Positions 1 to 7,522 of a stretch of 64,000 nt of DNA are shown in pieces. Numbering within the stretch: the first letter of the stretch is position 1; every line of letters starts with the position of its first letter. The position numbers and the translations under genes were made by a program. The stretch comes from SIG607 sp045648445 (lineage in GTDB: Bacteria; Bacillota; Clostridia; Oscillospirales; Acutalibacteraceae), in contig JAZRNY010000003.1 of NCBI GenBank assembly GCA_045648445.1, forward strand, positions 91,812 to 155,811. Reading direction: 5' to 3'. The notes beneath the pieces were generated by a model. It made no database searches and was not told the DNA's origin. It saw only the letters and a list, made by a program, of their open reading frames with translations.

Positions 1-214
1 CGTATTCGTAAAGTCCATTAAGAAATTTAATAGTACTTTCAATTGTTTCCCCAGAAAAGGCTCTGGTGAAAAAATCTTGACTTGCGCCCATACATATATA
101 TTTCACATATTCCATCACCGCAGTTTTCCAATCGCAAACCGTCTTAACAAAAACCGTACCATAGTTTTCGTCGATAAATAACCATTGACATATTTTATCT
201 TCTAATCTTCCCAT
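1..214 (-). CDS. hypothetical protein, C-terminus cut off by window edge
   Basis: The start codon is at the right end and the gene runs off the left edge; 71 residues are visible, opening MGRLEDKICQWLFIDENYG. The frame is open throughout. Its ATG overlaps the TAA of the preceding gene (TAATG), so the two are probably translationally coupled. I recognise no domain. Confidence 0.7.
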   Translation of the reverse strand, partial: MGRLEDKICQWLFIDENYGTVFVKTVCDWKTAVMEYVKYICMGASQDFFTRAFSGETIESTIKFLNGLYEY

Positions 215-591
215 TAATTAACTCCTGATTTCAATGTGTCTTTAAACATATTAATTGTTTGCAACATCTGTTCAGCTTCCTTTTTTACGAAGAATACTGT
301 TTTCCCAATTTGTTGGGAAACGTCTACAACCATTGCACACTCTAAGCATAAAAATATATTATTGCCACTATAAATTATTGATGTTACAGTGTGTTCTGTA
401 AGCTGTCCTGTAAATATTCCCACTGTATACACCGTATCTCCCACCTTGCAAGGTGGTATTACAATACCGTTTTCCAAAAGATAATCGACCTCATCATCAA
501 TACACACCAAACCGCCTCTTTCATCTGCTTTTTCCTGTGCATAATTGATTGCTTGTCTTTTTAGTTCTATCAGTTTGTCTCTATCAGTCAT
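214..591 (-). CDS. hypothetical phage protein with PPCKVGDTVY motif
   Basis: A 125-residue soluble protein. Residues 1-40 are a basic/acidic helix; residues about 46-57 read IPPCKVGDTVYT, a small beta-rich motif I recall from many Firmicutes phage early proteins of unknown function. It is the middle member of a run of overlapping genes transcribed leftward, with start and stop shared with its neighbours within a few bases. No catalytic motif is visible. Confidence 0.75.
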   Translation of the reverse strand: MTDRDKLIELKRQAINYAQEKADERGGLVCIDDEVDYLLENGIVIPPCKVGDTVYTVGIFTGQLTEHTVTSIIYSGNNIFLCLECAMVVDVSQQIGKTVFFVKKEAEQMLQTINMFKDTLKSGVN

Positions 592-594
592 AAT

Positions 595-795
595 TTACAC
601 CTCAACTATCTTTACTTTTCCGTGTCTTAAATTAAATTCAAGTTCTTCAAGTAGCTCAATATCTTTCATAAGATTGGTATCTTGATTATTTATCATACTT
701 TGCAACTCTTTTAATTTATGGTCGCCTTGTTGAGCCAGCCAAAAATCAGCAGAAAAACTTGAAATCATGGCATTATATTTGGTCGTTTCCGTCAT
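595..795 (-). CDS. small hypothetical protein
   Basis: A 66-residue acidic, probably helical protein. It starts with an ATG that overlaps the stop codon of the 39-residue gene upstream (TAATG) and lies 3 bp from the next gene, so it belongs to the same leftward operon. Nothing in it suggests a function. Confidence 0.65.
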   Translation of the reverse strand: MTETTKYNAMISSFSADFWLAQQGDHKLKELQSMINNQDTNLMKDIELLEELEFNLRHGKVKIVEV

Positions 796-914
796 TACCG
801 ACCGCCCTCTTTATCTAAGTTGGCTTTCATATCTGCCATCTTCTTGGCAGCGCTCGGCGACATGCCTTGTTTCTGCAATTCTTTTATGTATTTCTTCTTT
901 TCTGCTGCGCTCAT
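795..914 (-). CDS. 39-residue basic miniprotein, paralogue of the next upstream gene
   Basis: The frame reads MSAAEKKKYIKELQKQGMSP followed by SAAKKMADMKANLDKEGGR. It aligns along its length with the first 30 residues of the 114-residue protein encoded just upstream (both have KKYI..L.K.G.S...AK..A.MKA). The start overlaps the upstream stop as ATGA and the stop overlaps the downstream start as TAATG, which supports a real, coupled gene. The helix pattern suggests a compact two-helix, possibly nucleic-acid-binding, unit. Confidence 0.7.
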   Translation of the reverse strand: MSAAEKKKYIKELQKQGMSPSAAKKMADMKANLDKEGGR

Positions 915-1255
915 TTGCTTTCCTCAACTTTCTCCAAATCATATTCGTGGAATACCCACTTAACCTCTGTTTCATCTTCTACGAAGCAAAACAGCTTGTT
1001 ATAACCCTTATACGATTCGGTAGTGAAAACCTTGTCCTTACTGTCCTCAACGAACTTTTTGTAGCTTTCAACTCTCCTATCGTAGTCCGGCGATTGTGTG
1101 ATTGCATCGTACTTTAGCCGAACTTTATCACCTACAGCGATAACAGGCTTAACATCGTCCAACGCTTTCATTTCAGCAATTCGTTTTGCAGATTCTAAAG
1201 AGAAACCTTTCTTACGAAGTGCTATTACATATTTTCGTTTTTGTGCTCTATTCAA
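911..1255 (-). CDS. hypothetical protein: helical N-terminal unit plus C-terminal beta domain
   Basis: 114 residues. The first ~30 residues form the same helical unit as the downstream 39-residue miniprotein. The rest (VGDKVRLKYDAI at about residue 41, then alternating basic and aromatic stretches) looks like a small beta barrel that could bind nucleic acid. The duplication of the N-terminal unit as a free-standing gene is visible in the sequence; the function is unknown. Confidence 0.75.
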   Translation of the reverse strand: MNRAQKRKYVIALRKKGFSLESAKRIAEMKALDDVKPVIAVGDKVRLKYDAITQSPDYDRRVESYKKFVEDSKDKVFTTESYKGYNKLFCFVEDETEVKWVFHEYDLEKVEESK

Positions 1256-1287
1256 TTAATCACCTCTATTAAAAATATTGTAAAATT

Positions 1288-1674
1288 TTATTTCCCAAAC
1301 AAACCTTTATATCTATAAGATTCTTTTATAGGAATTCGAGATTTTGTAAAGTTTCTTTTCCAAACGAGATATCGTAGCCAACTATAAGGATATAAAATCA
1401 TACACTTGTCATTAAACCGTATAATACTTGCATGTAAATACACAATACGATTCAGACCAGTTCCGTCTAGAAAAATTGAGTAGTCACCATATTTTTTTAT
1501 GTATAATTTAGGATTATTTATATACTTATCAAATTCCTTTTTAAATGTCTTAAAAGTGCACCAATCATATGGTTTGCTTTCATCTTTATTCATAGATATG
1601 TGCACACTCCAATCAATCATCCATCCAATAAACCCAACAGTCACTATAAATAACAATACAAAAATTAAAAACAT
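1288..1674 (-). CDS. membrane-anchored hypothetical protein
   Basis: 128 residues. Residues 2-24 are a strongly hydrophobic segment (FLIFVLLFIVTVGFIGWMI), predicted to be a single membrane span. A basic cytoplasmic or external domain rich in Lys, Tyr and Trp follows. There is no lipobox or signal peptidase site that I can see. It is part of the leftward early operon. Confidence 0.7.
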   Translation of the reverse strand: MFLIFVLLFIVTVGFIGWMIDWSVHISMNKDESKPYDWCTFKTFKKEFDKYINNPKLYIKKYGDYSIFLDGTGLNRIVYLHASIIRFNDKCMILYPYSWLRYLVWKRNFTKSRIPIKESYRYKGLFGK

Positions 1675-1679
1675 ATTGA

Positions 1680-1859
1680 TTAACCTCCTTGTTCAATTTC
1701 TTCTAAAAGATAATGTAAGTAATCCTCACAAACACCATCAAGATTAGCAACTTTTACATATTGACTTTTATCTTTTATTTTCTTCAGTTGCCGCAAATGT
1801 TTGTCGCATTTCTTAAACGGACAATCAGCATTTACGCAATAAGTTTTTTCTTTGGGCAT
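1680..1859 (-). CDS. Cys-rich 59-residue protein
   Basis: The frame opens MPKEKTYCVNADCPFKKCDK; Cys8, Cys13, Cys18 and later Cys43 could form a small metal site. A GAGG Shine-Dalgarno stands 8 bp before the ATG. One of several Cys-rich miniproteins in this arm. Confidence 0.6.
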   Translation of the reverse strand: MPKEKTYCVNADCPFKKCDKHLRQLKKIKDKSQYVKVANLDGVCEDYLHYLLEEIEQGG

Positions 1860-1865
1860 TATCTT

Positions 1866-2063
1866 TTACCTCATAAAATCATTTAGTTCATTTTTGATTT
1901 CTTTTTGAACCTCTCTTTTGAACTTCTTTTTAAATAGTCGTCTATTTTTCTTCTTCATTTTAGACCAGCCATTATGATTGTTAGCCCAGCAAGCCCAACG
2001 TTTACTAAACCAAGACTGACCATTTTCAGAAAATTGTCTACGGGAAATTTCTTCGTTTTTCAT
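1866..2063 (-). CDS. small highly basic hypothetical protein
   Basis: 65 residues starting at MKNEEISRRQF, chosen over an ATG 12 codons earlier because a GGTGA ribosome site stands right before it and the upstream gene ends only 5 bp away. The second half is Lys/Arg-rich (KMKKKNRRLFKKKFKREVQK), suggesting binding to nucleic acid. Confidence 0.55.
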   Translation of the reverse strand: MKNEEISRRQFSENGQSWFSKRWACWANNHNGWSKMKKKNRRLFKKKFKREVQKEIKNELNDFMR

Positions 2064-2067
2064 AAAA

Positions 2068-2433
2068 TCACCCAAATACATCTCGTAATGTTTTTGCATT
2101 ATCTTTTAAAGCGTCATAATACTCTTGAGGCTTCTTTGGCACTTCTACGGCCAAAATTTTTCGTTTGCCTTTTCGTACAATCCACAAGTCTTCGCCTTGT
2201 TCCAACTCCATATTTGCCCCGTGTATATAACCTTGCATATAACCATAGAGCAGTTTGTATGGTGCATTACCAAAGGCATCTGGACAATTTTCTTGAAAAT
2301 AATTTAGAACATCGCAAATAGGCTTGCCTAAAGAGAACATTTTAAACTCTGGGTCGTTTATGTCATCAATTAATTCTGTTGGGTCTAAATATTCAATTCC
2401 ATCTTCTAAAACTATCTTTTTTAAAATTTTCAT
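2068..2433 (-). CDS. hypothetical protein
   Basis: 121 residues from MKILKKIVLEDGIEYLD, the start preceded by AAAGGAG at 11 bp; an in-frame ATG 18 codons earlier lacks a ribosome site and lies within the upstream gene. Acidic N-terminus, then a mixed alpha/beta region with a PKKPQEYYDALK tail. No family recognised. Confidence 0.65.
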   Translation of the reverse strand: MKILKKIVLEDGIEYLDPTELIDDINDPEFKMFSLGKPICDVLNYFQENCPDAFGNAPYKLLYGYMQGYIHGANMELEQGEDLWIVRKGKRKILAVEVPKKPQEYYDALKDNAKTLRDVFG

Positions 2434-2438
2434 ATTGA

Positions 2439-2618
2439 TTAATACTCCTTTAGATATACTTCCGGTGTCCACAAGCAATGTTTGCAAGTTCTATCACAAT
2501 ACTCAAGTCCTTCTTCAATAGTGTCAAACCAAACTTGATTTTCAGGTTTGATGTTTTTTACATGATAACAATCTTCTCTGCAAAGAATTTTGTATTTTTT
2601 AGAACAAACATATTTCAT
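2439..2618 (-). CDS. Cys-rich 59-residue protein, possible zinc finger
   Basis: The translation is MKYVCSKKYKILCREDCYHV followed by a second Cys cluster (YCDRTCKHCLW). Six cysteines in three pairs point to a zinc- or iron-binding knot. The stop is followed closely by the next start, and the gene's end overlaps that gene's ribosome site. Confidence 0.65.
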   Translation of the reverse strand: MKYVCSKKYKILCREDCYHVKNIKPENQVWFDTIEEGLEYCDRTCKHCLWTPEVYLKEY

Positions 2619-2643
2619 ATATCTTTACCTCTTGTTTTTCTTC

Positions 2644-2859
2644 CTAATTATCTAAATACGCCACAGCATTTGCGTATTTAAGTCTTTTTATAATTTCTTC
2701 AAATGACTCTTTTACTGTAATAATACTTTCCCCGCACAGGAGAATTGCTGTATGGTCTGTATGTTTATTGATATATGATATATGTTCTATATTGACGCTT
2801 ATTTTAGAGTCTTTGCAGCCCGAATAATTACTTGTCGGGGTTAATTTCATAAGTTTCAT
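2644..2859 (-). CDS. small FlbD-like protein
   Basis: 71 residues. The middle (NIEHISYINKHTDHTAILLCGESIITVKESFEEII) has the strand-turn-strand 'VKES' pattern of FlbD, a small protein of flagellar operons. I infer only a similar fold; a flagellar role in a phage is unlikely. A GAGGT site stands 7 bp before the ATG. Confidence 0.55.
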   Translation of the reverse strand: MKLMKLTPTSNYSGCKDSKISVNIEHISYINKHTDHTAILLCGESIITVKESFEEIIKRLKYANAVAYLDN

Positions 2860-2893
2860 GTTATTACCTCATAAAATATTCTTTTTATTAAGA

Positions 2894-3397
2894 TTAACAC
2901 TCAGAGGCAAGAACCCCAAACACTGCGGCGATAATCCACAAAAGCCAAATCAAAAGTATTGACCAAAACCAACCAGCGTGGCCGGGATAAAACGAAATCA
3001 TAGACGGATGTGTAACCGAGCCTTCGGAATTAAGCAATGTTTCTCTCAACTTCATTAATGCATTACTTTCCTCTAGTTCTGTAAGCTCTTCTTTACCATT
3101 CAATTCCTGCAACTGAGCTTGTGCAGATTTTAAATTTTCGTACCATAAACCTAAATCTGCTGTAGGTTTATAAATAAATATTTTAGTATTGCCTTGTGTT
3201 AAATTATTTTTCTCAAGATATTCAATGCCAGTTGTAAGATGCTTTTCAGCAAGCTCTACACTATTTGCATCGGCAGCCATTGATAAATAACTAACACAAT
3301 CGGCATTCATATTTATTGCTTTTGCTATTGCCACTCCATAAACAATAAGAGGGACAATAATGCAAATGACACATAATATAATAAAAAACTGTTTCAT
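2894..3397 (-). CDS. membrane protein with two terminal spans
   Basis: 167 residues. A hydrophobic segment at residues 3-26 and another at about 143-164 (FWSILLIWLLWIIAAVFGVL) flank a soluble helical domain. With both ends in the membrane the middle domain would sit outside the cytoplasm. I recall similar proteins in large Firmicutes phages but know no function; a role in superinfection or envelope modification is only a guess. Confidence 0.7.
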   Translation of the reverse strand: MKQFFIILCVICIIVPLIVYGVAIAKAINMNADCVSYLSMAADANSVELAEKHLTTGIEYLEKNNLTQGNTKIFIYKPTADLGLWYENLKSAQAQLQELNGKEELTELEESNALMKLRETLLNSEGSVTHPSMISFYPGHAGWFWSILLIWLLWIIAAVFGVLASEC

Positions 3398-3416
3398 AAT
3401 AATTTTCCTTTCTTAA

Positions 3417-3506
3417 TCAAATCTCGATTTTATTCTGTTTTGCTTCTGCTACAATTGCATTAGTAGCAGAAGCTAATGCTGTACGCCGACTACTAATTAA
3501 GTTCAT
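3417..3506 (-). CDS. 29-residue peptide overlapping the upstream gene's end
   Basis: An ATG inside the last codons of the upstream gene opens a frame MNLISSRRTALASATNAIVA ending EAKQNKIEI. It fills the gap between two well-supported genes and has a plausible amphipathic helix, but its ribosome site is weak, so it is a tentative call. Confidence 0.4.
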   Translation of the reverse strand: MNLISSRRTALASATNAIVAEAKQNKIEI

Positions 3507-3879
3507 CAAGCATCTTTTTCAAATCTTCAACAGAAGTGTTCTGTAACGCCTCATCTTCCTTGGTAGCAATAATAGACATAATCTTCTGCTTTTGAGCCTT
3601 CTTAGCAGCAGCCTTTTCTCTTACTTCCTGCTCTTCCAACTTAACAGTTACAATATGCTTTACAATTGCAATCTGAATCTCTAGTTCTGTGTCTACGCTT
3701 GTCTTTGTGGTTAAAAGACTTTCTTCTTCCGACTGCTTAACCTCTTTGTTAAGTGTCTTATAAATAGAGTCTAAGTTTGTAAGAGACAAATCCCATAAGT
3801 CTTCCACCGAAATCATTCCTTTGAAGGGAAAGCGAACCTTATTTCTTACTGCGTACTCAAAAATGTTTGTTGTTGTCAT
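3493..3879 (-). CDS. conserved phage protein next to the YfaP-like gene
   Basis: 128 residues. The N-terminal half (NKVRFPFKGMISVEDLWDLSL) is a distinctive motif I recall from many phage early regions; the second half is a charged coiled coil (KAAAKKAQKQKI). It lies 20 bp downstream of the 681-residue YfaP-like gene in the same operon, and the two probably function together. Activity unknown. Confidence 0.75.
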   Translation of the reverse strand: MTTTNIFEYAVRNKVRFPFKGMISVEDLWDLSLTNLDSIYKTLNKEVKQSEEESLLTTKTSVDTELEIQIAIVKHIVTVKLEEQEVREKAAAKKAQKQKIMSIIATKEDEALQNTSVEDLKKMLDELN

Positions 3880-3899
3880 AATAACATTCTCCTTTTATT

Positions 3900-5945
3900 T
3901 TAAAATTTAATTTTTAATATTCTTTCTGTGTTGCCCTTAACCTTCACAATTAGTTCGTCACGCTTTGTTGCGGAAAAACCAAGTCCAGATAACTGGTCAT
4001 CTACATCCTTAACACGCATCTTAGAACCAAGTGCTGCAAATACTCTTTTGTGTTCTGCTAATTCATTCTTTAAGAATTCATTATAGAAACCATTAGGTGA
4101 TTCGGGATTGATACAATCTTTTAACATAAAGAAATAATGTCTGTGTCCAATTCCGTCTTGCTCATCCCAATAGTTAGGAGAGTACATAACCACAGATACA
4201 GGAATAAATTGGTTTGTTTTTACATTCCATATATCCTTAGAAGATACATTCGAATGAAGTAACTCTTTAATTGTAAACGTTCCGTTTGCATTAAGTGTCA
4301 CCTCTGCAACTTGTACTTTTTCTCCGTCCCTCATTGACTTATTATAATCAAATGAGTAAATCTGACCGTCAAACTCAATCTCTGCTCTGAAACCACTCCT
4401 TGCACTTCCAGAGAACTGATGTACAAAGAACAGATATTTACCAGTTCTCATAGTTCTTCTATCTGCCCAAGTAATATTTTCCACAGCAATGTTTCCGTCT
4501 GGATGAATAATATCTACATCTAACTGACCCCTTGTAGGTGAAAAACTTGGCTTTCTTGCAGAACCATAATAAATTTCATATCCATTGGCTTCCTTGCAAT
4601 GTGCATCAAGGTCACAATTATCCTTGCCGTCTTCATTCCACTGAATAGAAAATCTTAAATCTCCATCAACCTTACCGCCAGCAGACTTAACCCTCTCTTT
4701 CATAGAGTCAGTCATATTACCTGCATAAGCCCAGCCAAAGTTGTTATTCCACTTGAACATTGTCTTTGCATCCTTATTCTCTGGTGCAATAAGAGATACC
4801 ATATTGTTTGTATGTTTATTCTCAAGATAAACTTCTACTTCACTTGCGGTAGGAAGTATATCAGAAACAAACTTGTCAACTGCAATTTCTTCCACTTTAG
4901 AGAATTTCTTAGGATTGGAAACTACTTCTCTTTCCATTTCTCCAAAGATATCACCCATTCCACCGATTCTCTTAGCTGAATCTTTATTAGAAAAAAGAAT
5001 GTTATTTACTGTGATATCATCAAGTGTTGCAAATCTTCTGCCAAGAGAATCCATATAACCAAGTTCGGTGATAGTCTTCTTTGCATCTTCCAGCATTTTC
5101 TTTGTGAAAATTTCCTTTGGACGCTTATAGTTTGACGGTGCAACAATTTGCTCATATTTTCTAACAGCCGTATCTAAATCCATACCTTCGCTTACATTTA
5201 TAAGCAAAGTACCAATACTGTGATTTCTAATTCTGCCGATTACAGCACCGACTTTTACAGACTGTTCCCATACATAATTGTCTTTTTCATCTTCTGGAAG
5301 TTTGTCATATTCCTTTTTGTACTTGCGGAATTCAGTTAATGCACCCTTCCATTCTTCGCCCTTGTACAAAGTATTTGATGTAATGAGTTCAAGAATGGTA
5401 TCAAGCGAATCCATATCAATTTCATCAAGAGAACGCTTAAACACATTTCTTGTATCTCTAAAGCTACCTTTAATATCACCTTCAGAACGACTGCTTCTGT
5501 CTACAAACTTATCAGGAAGTTCCAAGAAGAAATGACTCCATTCGTGCATATGGCCATCTTCCATTTCTTCATAGTTCTGCATAGTACCAATCTTCTTAAA
5601 CTTGCTTACATAAATATCCGATACTGCATGAGACTTGATAAATGTAGAGAGTGCGTTTAATACTGGTTGATATGTATCGTCATTCGTTGCAAAGTCCCAA
5701 ATAGTTGTCATTTTATTGTCTTTAACAACAACTGCATTACCAACAGACTTAATAAAGTGTCTACAACAACTACAATCATGTTCTCTACGCTCTCTGTAAA
5801 TCTCATTTGTTCCTGCTGGAAAACTATCCAAGTAGAGATTCCACATTTCGTCCTTATCTACATTAACTTCAAACAAATGCGTTACATCCTTTGTCATCTC
5901 AGCAAAGTTTTCCATCAATCTGTTTCTCATTTCTATAAATTCCAT
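3900..5945 (-). CDS. large protein with C-terminal YfaP/DUF2135-like domain
   Basis: 681 residues, the largest protein of the left arm. An N-terminal CSCC motif near residue 57 could bind metal. Residues about 430-530 carry the DLDAHC...EIYYGS...GQLDVDIIHPDG pattern typical of YfaP (DUF2135) domains, a beta sandwich seen in secreted and conflict-related proteins. The middle has long charged helices. It is co-transcribed with the 128-residue gene downstream. I recall large homologues in other Clostridia phages with no proven function. The DUF2135 assignment is from motif pattern only; the remainder is unassigned. Confidence 0.7.
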   Translation of the reverse strand: MEFIEMRNRLMENFAEMTKDVTHLFEVNVDKDEMWNLYLDSFPAGTNEIYRERREHDCSCCRHFIKSVGNAVVVKDNKMTTIWDFATNDDTYQPVLNALSTFIKSHAVSDIYVSKFKKIGTMQNYEEMEDGHMHEWSHFFLELPDKFVDRSSRSEGDIKGSFRDTRNVFKRSLDEIDMDSLDTILELITSNTLYKGEEWKGALTEFRKYKKEYDKLPEDEKDNYVWEQSVKVGAVIGRIRNHSIGTLLINVSEGMDLDTAVRKYEQIVAPSNYKRPKEIFTKKMLEDAKKTITELGYMDSLGRRFATLDDITVNNILFSNKDSAKRIGGMGDIFGEMEREVVSNPKKFSKVEEIAVDKFVSDILPTASEVEVYLENKHTNNMVSLIAPENKDAKTMFKWNNNFGWAYAGNMTDSMKERVKSAGGKVDGDLRFSIQWNEDGKDNCDLDAHCKEANGYEIYYGSARKPSFSPTRGQLDVDIIHPDGNIAVENITWADRRTMRTGKYLFFVHQFSGSARSGFRAEIEFDGQIYSFDYNKSMRDGEKVQVAEVTLNANGTFTIKELLHSNVSSKDIWNVKTNQFIPVSVVMYSPNYWDEQDGIGHRHYFFMLKDCINPESPNGFYNEFLKNELAEHKRVFAALGSKMRVKDVDDQLSGLGFSATKRDELIVKVKGNTERILKIKF

Positions 5946-6010
5946 AATTTCATTTACCTCATTTCTTTTTCAATTTAATCATTCGTTTAACTTTTGATAA
6001 AATTAACAAC

Positions 6011-6385
6011 TTATTCAATCTTTTCCTTCAAAACTCTCGGCACGTAAAACCGATTTTCATGCGCCCTTTCTTCTTTTTTAACTTCACCCAAAACCTTTTT
6101 AAGCTTTTCTATCACCTTCTTATTCTCAGGTTCCTTAAGAAAGTCAACAAGCTTCTGTAATTCTGTAACTTTATCTTTGTAGTAGCGCCTATCTTTCCGG
6201 CAGATAGCAAGCTGAGTTGCCACCTTACTTCGTTCGGCACACTTAAGATTATCTAATTCTAATTGATGCAGATAATCTTGCGTGAGCTTATCAAGTCGAT
6301 TTACTTCTTCGTAACTGTAGTTATATTCCGTTTGACTTTCTGTAAAAAAAGAGAGAAAAATTGATATTTGTTCTGAATAATGTAT
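6011..6385 (-). CDS. conserved phage/ICE protein, apparent AUA start
   Basis: The best reading is a 124-residue protein starting at an ATA codon 9 bp after AAGGAG, continuing HYSEQISIFLSFFTESQTEY then YEEVNRLDKLTQDYLH and a C-terminal coiled coil. EEVNRLDKLTQDYLH and CRKDRRYYKD are patterns I recall from a widespread family of Firmicutes phage and conjugative-element proteins of unknown function, and they sit in one open frame. The first AUG/GUG/UUG in frame is a GTG 54 codons later with no ribosome site, which would remove half the family signature. The AUA start is therefore inferred from ribosome-site position and protein integrity. Confidence 0.65.
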   Translation of the reverse strand: MHYSEQISIFLSFFTESQTEYNYSYEEVNRLDKLTQDYLHQLELDNLKCAERSKVATQLAICRKDRRYYKDKVTELQKLVDFLKEPENKKVIEKLKKVLGEVKKEERAHENRFYVPRVLKEKIE

Positions 6386-6389
6386 TGAA

Positions 6390-7124
6390 TCACTCTCCTT
6401 TATAAACGAATAATTTCTCTACTGCTTTATCACCATTGACTCTATTTGATTTTTGTAAAACTTTACGTTCCTTTTCCCAAATACAAACAAAATCTTCTGG
6501 CATTGCATATTCACTAATTACGACAATGTTATCTTTAGACATTTCTCTACAGAAATCATAAAAATCTTCGTAATTCATTTTTTGCTTACTATATTGTTTA
6601 GTACCTTTGTATGGCGGGTCACAATAAATTAAAGCGTTTTTAATTCCGAGATTAAGATATTCTTTGTAGTCTCTTACATTAAAATTAATACCATTTAGAT
6701 TAGGTGCTTGACTCCTGAGATTAGAAACTCTTTCGGTATAAATACTTCTTCCACCTTTTGAGTCTCTTCCGTAACCACCGTCGTAATATCTACCGCCATA
6801 ACTTGCACAATATCCGATAAGAGCCACATATTCTTGAGAATACTTGCCGGTAGTCCGATTTGCTCTAACATCTGAATAATGCTCAAAGTCGCATACATTT
6901 GGAGCAATGGATAAATTCTTATCAGATTGAGCATATTTTAATAATGCAATTAAATCTTCGTTACTATCGCTTGCTATACGATTTACACATACAATTTTGT
7001 CTACAACATTTGCTCCGCCGCAGAAACAATCAATAAATGTTGTGATATTATTTTCGTCTATGTATTTTTGCAAAATTGGAATAATATATTTTGCCAATTT
7101 ATTTTTACTGCCTTGATAAACTAT
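6390..7124 (-). CDS. dam-like: DNA adenine methyltransferase (Dam/D12 class), apparent AUA start
   Basis: N6-adenine methyltransferase using S-adenosylmethionine. Motif I FCGGANV is at residues 34-40 and catalytic DPPY at 169-172, in the order of the alpha (D12/Dam) class. The length of 244 is near the family norm. Reading from an ATA placed 9 bp after AAGGAG gives MVYQGSKNKLAKYIIPILQ, and Y-x-GSK is the usual first conserved motif of this family. The first ordinary start (TTG at codon 10) would delete it. The next gene starts 4 bp after the stop and shares the same leader pattern AAAGGAGAGTGAT. Probably protects or marks phage DNA; target sequence unknown. Confidence 0.85.
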   Translation of the reverse strand: MVYQGSKNKLAKYIIPILQKYIDENNITTFIDCFCGGANVVDKIVCVNRIASDSNEDLIALLKYAQSDKNLSIAPNVCDFEHYSDVRANRTTGKYSQEYVALIGYCASYGGRYYDGGYGRDSKGGRSIYTERVSNLRSQAPNLNGINFNVRDYKEYLNLGIKNALIYCDPPYKGTKQYSKQKMNYEDFYDFCREMSKDNIVVISEYAMPEDFVCIWEKERKVLQKSNRVNGDKAVEKLFVYKGE

Positions 7125-7142
7125 CGTATCACTCTCCTTTAA

Positions 7143-7373
7143 TTAACGGTAATATTCATTGTTGTACCAAATCTTACCTTTATCATCTTCATACAATCTT
7201 GCAATTTGAATGTGTTCAGATTTGTCGTACCCTAAATCAAGTTCTTGACAAAAATCTTGAAATGTTAATAAATCCATAATATCTGGGCTGTCAAATCCCA
7301 ACTCAAAATCCATATGAGCAATATAGGCCTCTTGGCGATTATTGCCGACCAGTACAAAAGTAGACAAATCCAT
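7143..7373 (-). CDS. small acidic hypothetical protein
   Basis: 76 residues, MDLSTFVLVGNNRQEAYIAH onward; acidic, one compact alpha/beta domain by composition. It ends just upstream of the Dam-type gene's ribosome site and is probably transcribed with it. Family not recognised. Confidence 0.65.
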   Translation of the reverse strand: MDLSTFVLVGNNRQEAYIAHMDFELGFDSPDIMDLLTFQDFCQELDLGYDKSEHIQIARLYEDDKGKIWYNNEYYR

Positions 7374-7522
7374 TTTTCATACACCTTTCTTTATATAATT
7401 TTCATACTTATTTTCGTGCATATTTGCACATTTTCTGAGGAAATTATGCACTAAATTACACATTTTTCTAAGTTCAAAATTGTCCGTTTTACCGTACCTG
7501 AAATTTTAATAAAATGTCTATT

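Noticed and set aside
6344..6350. A U-UUU-UUA slippery heptamer in the 6011-6385 gene that could give a -1 frameshift from a GTG start
   Set aside because: The same protein is obtained without any frameshift if the in-frame AUA 9 bp after the Shine-Dalgarno is the start, and the GTG start has almost no spacing from that site. Frameshifting is the more complex explanation, though reads should be checked.
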